Positions 56,922-64,000 of a DNA stretch of 64,000 bases are shown here, piece after piece. The first letter of the stretch is position 1. Each line of letters opens with the position of its first letter. The notes beneath the pieces are model-generated. The model did no database searches, had not been told where the DNA came from, and worked only from the letters and a program-made list of their open reading frames with translations. The position numbers and the translations under genes are program-made. This stretch comes from Coriolopsis trogii (taxonomy: Eukaryota > Basidiomycota > Agaricomycetes > Polyporales > Polyporaceae): NCBI GenBank assembly GCA_020543525.1, contig JAHYIO010000004.1, positions 1,178,001-1,242,000 on the forward strand. Reading direction: 5' to 3'.

Positions 56922-58537
56922 CTACTTCTTTGCAAAGAAAGAGGTAATCTTGGTGGAGTGGGACGACTGCGTGCCTGTCTTTAATTTACGAGGGGAAAGC
57001 TGGGAAGTAGGCGAGGTTGAAACGAGAGCATGCAGGGCTTCCATACAGCATGTACTCACCTTTGCAGGTTTCTTTTCCACTTTAGGAGATGGCTGAGGAC
57101 ACGCGGGATCGGAGGATGTTGAGTGCGAGGCTTGGAGGGGAAGGACATACCTTGGCTGGAGACTGCTTCCGGGAGTTGTGAGGGAGCTGTGAAGAGGGAG
57201 TGAGCAAAGTACGAAAAGCAAAGGGAGGGCAGATGGGTAGTACAGGCGAGTCGATGCACTCGATGTCAGAGTCGTCCTCCGAGGCGTTCACTTCCGCGAC
57301 CTTTGCCTTCTTGTCTGGGGAGTGGGACGTGGGAGAGAGGCCGCGTTTTGTGGGGCGGCGTGAAGGCTGTTTGGCGAACATGGCCTCGATCCCGTCCTTG
57401 CGGAGGGCGATCGGGAGGACGAAGGAGGGAGAGTCGGATCGAGGCCTGCCGACTTCCTTGGGGACTTGGTAGCTGTCCACGGCCGTCACTGTCAGCTCCA
57501 CCGGACGCTGTCCACAGGCAGGGAGACAGACCACGTGAGGGGTGCGTCCGCGTAGTGGTACGGGCGACAGAGCCTGGCCAGCTCCCCCGTCCATTTCCCC
57601 GCGCTCGTGTCGAGCCAGAGCGCGAGCGCGTGCTCGTCGCGGAGGATGACCGGCTGCCGGTCGTGCAGCCAGCCCAGCTCGTTGCATGCGTCCGTGGTCA
57701 CGACCGTAAACGTCCACAGACGCTCCCTGCTCCCTGTCCTCCAACAGTCAATCCCGGACCCAGAACACAAGCCCCCAGCGCACCTTCCAACACCACGCTG
57801 TCCCACAATCCCGCCAGCAGCATCAGTCGTCCGTCCGCGTGCTTCGTGTAGTGCGGCAGCCGCTCCTTGCCCTTCTTCAGCCATTCGTAGTACCTGTCTC
57901 TCCACCTCAGTCCTGTCCCTCGCACGCATCGCGGCCGTTCCACGCACCCCTGGCAGACGACCGCGCACCGCTTCTTCCCCTTGATGCTCGCCCACATCCC
58001 GCCCCGTTCCTCGATCAGAGCCTCGCACCGCGCGTTGATCGTCTTCAGCGACGAGTCCTCGTGCTTGCTAAAGTGCGGCACGAGCCCCCACCGCATCGTC
58101 TGCATCATCAGACTTGTCTCTTCCGTTGCAGACGTGCATCTCTCATTCTCCTGCGTGGCTCCGTTAGCCACCGTCTTTCCGTCCTCTCCATCGTGGCCAG
58201 ATGGCCCAGGCTGGCCGGAGGACGAGCCAGCGGAACTGCTGCCTTCTCCATCACCCCGCCGTCGGATGACCGGTGCCTGCGAGCGAGGGGCTACATTGTA
58301 TCTGTATCTCGAAGCCGTCAGCACAAGTCCTTGACCCGCGCTCTTCGTCACCTACGTACTCACCGTGGAACAAACTGGTCTCGCCCTACCCACTCCCCGA
58401 TTTGCACGTTGTAACCGTGCATCTCCTGGATCTCGTCATGCTTGAGCACCGTCAGAGATAATGCCACCATCAGCATCTCCTGTCCTCATACACCTGCAAA
58501 TACTCACAGACAAGCCTAGCGCGAAACGGCCACACAT
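56922..58537 (-). CDS. HMCES/YedK-type SRAP protein, abasic-site DNA-protein crosslinker
   Basis: SRAP proteins shield abasic sites in single-stranded DNA by forming a thiazolidine crosslink through Cys2. The start ATG at 58537 gives MCGRFALGLS, with the essential Cys2, followed by a GTGAGT intron. Next come YRYNVAPRSQAPVIRR, the low-complexity insertion GSSSAGSSSGQPGPSGHDGE, MRWGLVPHFSKHEDSSLKTI with NARCEAL, KKRCAVVCQG spliced to YYEWLKKGKE (active-site Asn and Glu positions), HADGRLMLLAGLWD, and FTVVTTDACNELGWLHDRQP with VIL. The C-terminal extension has a basic cluster (SPTSHSPDKKAKVAEV) and ends STKITSFFAKK, which resembles a PCNA-interacting motif like that in human HMCES. Five or more short exons, about 400 residues. 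Confidence 0.92.
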
Positions 58538-58962
58538 GCCGACAAGGTGATTGAGCCGGGTACAAGAGGGCGTGCCAGGCAGAAAGTCGAGAGTCAAACA
58601 AACCAGGACTGCACAGGCAGAGTATCAGATATCCAGTGACACTAGTGGTGTGCCGTTTCTCCTTCAGTTCGAGGAGTTGGCCAACGCCGGTGAGTGGCGT
58701 CGTGGCGATGCACCCGACGTCATGCACATGGCACCACCCGTCGACTACTACTTAGCCACAAGCGTTTGAACACAGCTCATGCCTTCCAGTCGATCTCTAC
58801 GACGTCATATTTGGTATCGATTTCAACGTTAGTCTAGGTCACGACGATGACTGACATCCGAAAGCCACAAATAACGATACATGGGTGTACAGTACTTGTC
58901 GTTCTTCTCGTCAAACTCGACCTTCCCCCATTATTCCTGCTCATACGCATTCCCTGCATCGT
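58538..58962. other. Spacer between the HMCES-like and PCT1 genes
   Basis: An unexplained minus-strand exon-like frame (EFDEKNDKYCTPMY near 58880-58920; IDTKYDVVEIDWKA near 58785-58830) lies here. It has no identified start and cannot be joined in frame to PCT1. Confidence 0.4.
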
Positions 58963-60503
58963 TCACGATTGTCTAGACGGCGAGACTGTACCCGAGGGCG
59001 GTCGGCTGTCGTCATAGTCGCTGCCCTCCGCCATCAACTCCGCGTGGCCCATCCGTGCCAGCTTCTTGTCAAAGATCCGGTGCCGGTAGCCGCTCACAAT
59101 GCGCTCCAGCAGCTCAGAGGTCGATACACCTGGCGTCCGACGTGTGGGAAGGAACTTGCCTACGACACGTTGAGCTCAGATGATACATGTTGGAAATCGC
59201 AGGTCAGACGAACCTTGGCTCTTGGCAAAATGGTACACGTCGTCGTGTCCGGCGGCCGCGTACGGATCCTCGTCGTGTGCAACGTAGTCTATTTGGTACT
59301 GCCAAAGGGGGCGTGAATATCCGACCGCTTGATGCGAGGACTTCGGCGGCAGACTGACCTTCTCGATGAACGCTGCGTCAATCACCCAGGGTGCCTCTGG
59401 AACGACTTCGTCGACCCATCTGCAATGTCTTACAGCTTCGCACCTGCCGCATGGAGATCGTCAACCCCTGCATGCGCGCGTCGACAGCAATGCGGAACGC
59501 ACCGCTCCGCGTGACGCATGATCGTCATGTTCTTGTGCTCCGCGCACTGCTCGTCCGAGTTCACGCCCACCAGGAGGTACACACCGCTGATCACATGGGG
59601 CGGAGATCCCTCGGGGGCGGGGAACGCGAGCTTGGCCTGGCGCAGCTGGAGGGCGTGTCCAAAGTGGAAAAGATCGTACACCCCATCGGCGTAGATGCGC
59701 ACCGGGCGACCCGTCGGGGGCGGGTTGATGCGGTACTGGCGCGTGCTGCCGAGCGGATCGGTGCCGGCGATGCACGCGCGGGCAAACTCTTGGATGTCGG
59801 CCGGGGTGAGGTTCGCGGGGTTGAAGGCCTCGACGGCGATCGAGACGGGTGGGGGCTCGGACGGCGCGAGCGCGAGTTGCGCGTGTGAGGAGGAGGGTTG
59901 CAGGTGGCCATCCGAGGCAGACGGCGGCAGGGGCAACTGGGGCTCGGGGAGAACAGCGTCGGTTGGCTCTGGATCGTCGCTCTCGTGCATGACAGACGAG
60001 GAGAGGAGGGGGGAAGTCAGTGTGGAGGCGATGGAGGAGGCGTAGTGAGTGGATGAGCCAGGGGTGTCACGTCCGAGTCCGCGAGTGGTGCTGATGCTCT
60101 CCACATCGCCATCGTAGGTGGGGGAATCTATGCCACCGTCATCCGATGAGACAACATTGGCGGCGAGGGCATGGCGAGGGCGCGCGACGCGGAGAGTGTT
60201 TGAGGTCGATCCGGGAAAGGGGCGTGTGGAGTTGGAAGGGCGCGCATGCGACGGAGGGGGAGCGGTGAGATGAACAGAGATGGCAGAGGCACCGTCATCA
60301 GTGAGAGGATCGTTGTCTTCCTCACTGGCATCGTAGGCGGGGGAGTCGAGGACGGGGCGGTTGTGGGCGAGCGAGTGTTTTGTGCCAAAGGACCGCTTGG
60401 AGTGCAGAACTTTGCGCGACCCGGCGGTCGTAGGCGCGACTGTGGTCGTCGTCGCTGCTGTGGGCGACGGGTGCGTGGCACTGGTGGCCGTCGACGAGTC
60501 CAT
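58963..60503 (-). CDS. PCT1: Choline-phosphate cytidylyltransferase
   Basis: This enzyme makes CDP-choline from CTP and phosphocholine, the rate-limiting step of the Kennedy pathway to phosphatidylcholine. The start ATG at 60503 ([14 protein letters not shown]) was chosen because upstream in-frame sequence lacks an ATG. The first 260 residues are disordered and Ser/Pro/Thr-rich. The catalytic domain follows: [20 protein letters not shown] with the HxGH nucleotide-binding motif (about residue 281), [38 protein letters not shown] and [11 protein letters not shown], then [40 protein letters not shown] (the RTxGVSTS signature) and [20 protein letters not shown]. It ends GTVSPSRQS at 58963-58965. 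About six exons. The amphipathic membrane-sensing helix of animal enzymes is not evident; the C-terminus is short. Confidence 0.93.
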
Positions 60504-61005
60504 GCTACGATGCAAGAGGGGAGGGTATGCTCGAGCGTGTTTGGGTGAGGAGAGAGAGAGGAGGACGCTGCAGGCGGAGAAGAGGCGGATGGGTCGACGG
60601 AAGAAAGGTTTCCACTCGAGAGAGAGCTTGGCCTCCGCTAGCCACTACTTACTCCATCCCCTGGCCACCCCCGCACGCGACCGTTTGCTCATCCCGTCCA
60701 TCGCGATGCATTTCTCTCACAAACGTGCGTCGTCGCCTTCATCCCGACGTTCTTTCATATCTGATCTGCGAGCACTTCCTACCTCGTCTGAGTGCACCCT
60801 CTTGGCGGTCCGGCGTCCTGATCTCAATCTCAGCGCGCATCAGCAATTTTAGGCTCCGACTGGCCTCAGGGCGCGGCACACTAGGCGGAGCCTGAATGTG
60901 CGCGCGCGTCCGTTCCGCCACAGGTGCGACTCGCACTGGACGTCAAGTGTACCGTGTACTCTGTTCGCGTCTCTCTCCTCCCTCTCCTCCGCCTTCATTG
61001 CTTTC
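60504..61005. promoter_or_regulatory. Divergent promoter region of PCT1 and the TAF8-like gene
   Basis: This 502-bp spacer separates the two start codons. No TATA box was evident; pyrimidine-rich tracts occur near both starts. Confidence 0.45.
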
Positions 61006-62837
61006 ATGGACACTGGCGCGAAGAAAATACTCGAGAATGTCACCATCAAGACTCTTCACGCTCACGGCTTCTCACGCTCCTCGTCCCAAGCGAACCTCGT
61101 CCTCGCCGATGTCCTCTCCCGTTACATGTCCCAGCTGGCCGTCACGGTAGCAAAGTACGCCGAACACGCAGGCAGACGCAACATTGTGGCCAAGGATGCT
61201 GTTGAAGCGTTTGGTGAACTGGGTACGAGCGTAGACGAGTTGAAGGACTACTGCGCGACAGAGGCAAAGGATATGGCCCGTTATGCCGCACACTCCTCGA
61301 AGCGAATAGAGGAGTTGAGCGAGTTCAAGGGTGCGTCTCTGCTTGAGCATATCCCTCGCGCACCCTTAACCCGTGCGCGTCAGCCCAACTTGCGATTGGA
61401 CTTAGTCGTGATGAGAGCCCCATTCCCTTGGAATGGAGACCTGTCCCAGACCACCTCCCTTCGGATGAAGAGGAGGAAGACAGCGAAGAAGACGAAGTCG
61501 AGACACCCTCGGACGATGTAGCGAGAGCGAACGTCATGATGGTAGACACTGACGACATGGATGCCGAAGGAGAGGACGATGTTCATGTTGGAGAGCAGCC
61601 AGACCTCCTCCCCAAGGAACCCTTGACACGTCGCCGTCCAACACCACCTCTCCCATTGTCTCCAATATCCAATCCCTCCACTCCGCCACGCAAACGCGCG
61701 AGGACGGCGAACTGGCAGCCACCTGAACATATTCCAGACTTCTTGCCACCTTTCCCAACGGCCGACTCCTCACAAGCCCCGGACTCGCATACAGCGGGCG
61801 CTGCTGTCGTCCCGGATGATCCCGCAAGCAACAATGGAGTCAAGGTCGAGCGACCTGCTACACCCCCTCTGCAGGCGCAGGTATCCACCGCGTCCTCGTC
61901 CGCGGACTACCTCACTGTCATCCCATACGAACAATCCTCGCTCGCGTCCCAGCCGCTACGACATCTACCCCCTTCTGCACCTCCCAAAGATGAAACGAGC
62001 ATGTCGAGGACGCAGCTGCCGCTTCCCCAGACTCAGCAGACGCTGCTGGGTGCGTATCACTACATGCTCACCCATCCACCTCCCGCGCGGCCGACATCTG
62101 TCAATCCGGGACGGTACCGCGTCGCTCTCGCGCTCGTGAATCAGTCTGAGAAATACAATCGGTGGGATGCTCCTACGACACTGTACGGAAACACAGCGCC
62201 GAATCCGCCACGCATGGCAGTGATGCCTCCCAGTTACGCTGTCGCGATTGGCAAGAACTCTGGCACTGCAAGTGGGACAGGGACGCCAGATGGGAAGGAG
62301 AAAGAGGACGATAAGAAGCCACTGCCGGGTGCCTATCCACGGACTATCGCTCCCTCAGAAAGAGTGGTGCCGTCGCTGAGCAGACCGGGTTCGAGAATAC
62401 CCAGGCTAGCAAAGGATGTCCTTCCGGTACGTGCTATCTGAGTCTTTTTCATGTTCGTTCGTTCACAGTTTGGCCAGACACCTGTGTATGCGCGGACAGT
62501 ACGGGTCCCGCACCCTCCGGTACTCACGCGGGGCACCCAGAAGCTCACGTATGGCCCGGGAGTGAACGCGCCATGGAATTCGAGTCTATCGCCTACGCCC
62601 GCCCCTGCCCCAGCTCAAGGCAAGGGCAAGGATGCGGCGCCGAACGGGGTGGCGAGTGGGAAGGAGGAGGAGAAGGAAGGTGCAAAGTTGCCCGACGCGC
62701 GATTATACGCGACGTGGAACTATGAGACGAAACGGTTCGACGAGCCTCTACCGGCGAAGCGGCGCGTGGGGAGCATCGTGGTCCACCCTGGTGCGGTGTC
62801 GATGGGAAGGGCCCGGAGCGAGAGCACAAACGCATGA
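61006..62837 (+). CDS. Histone-fold TFIID subunit, TAF8-like
   Basis: TAF8 is a TFIID subunit that pairs with TAF10 through a histone fold. The start ATG at 61006 reads MDTGAKKILENVTIKTLHAH, immediately entering the bromodomain-associated histone fold (SQANLVLADVLSRYMSQLAV, KYAEHAGRRNIVAKDAVEAF) at about residues 5-75. An intron at about 61331-61402 leads to PLEWRPVPDHLPSDEEEEDS and an acidic segment. Then comes NWQPPEHIPDFLPPFP, matching the PxHLPPFP-type motif of TAF8 proteins, followed by a Pro-rich region with QQTLLGAYHYMLTHPPPARP. A last exon from about 62469 encodes FGQTPVYARTVRVPHPPVL, ending ARSESTNA at 62837. TAF3 shares the same histone-fold type, but it usually has a PHD finger, which is absent here; the PPFP motif favours TAF8. 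Confidence 0.82.
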
Positions 62838-63472
62838 GCGTTTACATCGATGGGATGGTGACGACGTGGTGCGGCGAGGGCGTGGGGTTGGTGTTGTTGG
62901 ATGCGTCCCATGTCTGCGGATGCTCGATTGCCGGCATACTGGATGGATGGACTATGACGGACTTTTGGGTAGGCGTCCTTCCTCTGCGTGCGATGATATG
63001 GGCATGGGCTATGGGGTTGTTCCCTAGCGTTCTGCGCTCACAACGCGTCTCCAGCATAATCGTGTGCTTGTCGCGCAGAGGGGACGCAAGTGCAGTTGTG
63101 TATTTTTACGAGCTACTTATCGTGTTTGCGTTGTGCGAGAGAGCCGGTAATACAACTCAGAGTATACGCGGACGAGAATAGCGATAAGTTCATGGCAGGC
63201 GCCGAGGCGAGAGTGAGAGTGGCCAGTGCGGGCGGGGGCCTCGGGCTTGATGCCATGATGGATTGCCATGGCAGTCGCGGACAGAATGACAGTGCGCGCT
63301 CGCCCATTTATCGTCCTTGCCTCTTCCCGCCACTCGTCCTCGCTTGTTCTTTCCTTCAGCCTCCCACCTTCTCTTTCTCCAGCCTCCGGTAGGCTACTCT
63401 TGCGCCTTCAGCCCAGTCTACACACCGTCTCTCGCCTTCCTGCTTGCTTCGACCGTCAGACCGCTAGTCACG
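62838..63472. other. Intergenic region upstream of the secreted Cys-rich gene
   Basis: No supported coding frame, TATA box or repeat was seen. A pyrimidine-rich tract precedes the ATG at 63473. Confidence 0.45.
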
Positions 63473-64000
63473 ATGCGCTCCACGCTCTCCTTCCTCTTCG
63501 TCGCCTTCTTTGCTCTCCTTGCTGGCAAAGGTCTGTCTTGCCTGTGGACTGTCTCCGCTTCGAGGCGTAGGGCTTGAAGAACTCATCTAGATATTGCTTG
63601 TATAGTCGCTGCTCTCGATATTACCATCGGCGACCGAAACATCTCAGCCCCCGCCCTGGTTGGCCCGACCGACCCCGCTCGCGCCGAGGTGCGTTTCCTT
63701 TTCGTGCTTCTTGTCTCCCCTTGGTCATGACCGCAAACTCGGATTTGAACAGTGTAACGCTGAATGCCAGCCCGCCGTTGATGCCGTCAACGTACGTATA
63801 TCTGCACCGCACCCTGCATGCATATATCTGACCTAGAACCCACCCTTTTCGTCGCATTCAGGCATGTGCACAGGACGACAAATGCATCTGCACGAAGGCC
63901 ACAGCGGCACCCATCCTCGCATGTTACCAATGCATGTTTGAGAAGCTCATCGCCGAGTTCAGGGTGCCCGACGACTCTATCGCCGGCCAGACCAGTGCCC
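63473..64000 (+). CDS. Small secreted cysteine-rich protein, 3'-truncated by window edge
   Basis: Four exons are visible: 63473-63530, 63606-63688, 63753-63791 and 63862 to the edge, with frame-consistent introns. The signal peptide is MRSTLSFLFVAFFALLAGKV, then AALDITIGDRNISAPALVGP. The mature part has closely spaced cysteines: ECNAECQPAVDAVNACAQDD, KCICTKATAAP and ACYQCMFEKLIAEF, at least seven in about 50 residues, giving the pattern C-x3-C-x9-C-x5-C-x-C and C-x2-C. This loosely resembles small CFEM-like or orphan secreted fungal proteins, but the exact CFEM spacing is not met. The stop codon lies beyond the window. A role in surface binding or interaction is speculative. Confidence 0.7.

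Overview
This window is nuclear DNA of a filamentous basidiomycete, most likely Agaricomycotina. The evidence is dense protein-coding genes on both strands, many short GT-AG introns (about 45-75 nt, often with a CTRAC-like branch motif), typical fungal housekeeping genes, and lineage-typical families (basidiomycete F-box protein, small secreted proteins, single-pass Ser/Thr-rich membrane proteins). No rRNA, tRNA, CRISPR or prokaryotic operon was seen.

Layout, left to right. PAN3, a deadenylase subunit, enters truncated at the left edge. A 727-bp Mutator-type MITE with 224-bp terminal inverted repeats follows, sitting about 20 bp past the stop codon of a GHKL-ATPase-like/coiled-coil gene on the minus strand. 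Next come a small coiled-coil gene, then TSC2 (tuberin; three exons, 1,756 aa), convergent with a GEN1/Yen1-type Holliday-junction resolvase. From 18.5 to 22.5 kb two paralogous 267-aa secreted proteins flank a gene-poor stretch that carries a 574-bp hAT-type MITE. Then: a Cid1-type terminal nucleotidyltransferase, an HSP20 gene with a heat-shock element and TATA box, and an F-box protein.

The stretch 32.4-35.3 kb has no recognisable gene but holds a degenerate internal duplication. It is followed by a membrane-anchored YtcJ-like amidohydrolase divergent from a secreted GH92 alpha-mannosidase, and then by a tandem pair of single-pass membrane protein genes, the second apparently decayed.

The right third is housekeeping: importin beta-1 (KAP95) divergent from LSM7, a DEF1-like CUE protein divergent from a rhodanese/dual-specificity phosphatase, an HMCES/SRAP protein, choline-phosphate cytidylyltransferase divergent from a TAF8-like TFIID subunit, and the start of a Cys-rich secreted protein cut by the right edge.

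The genes do not form one pathway. Recurring themes are RNA turnover and tailing (PAN3, Cid1-like, LSM7), DNA repair (GEN1, HMCES), growth signalling (TSC2, phosphatase) and secretion. The most notable non-genic findings are two intact MITEs whose target-site duplications and inverted repeats can be read directly. All exon boundaries were inferred by eye from splice signals and reading frames; none was verified with transcripts.
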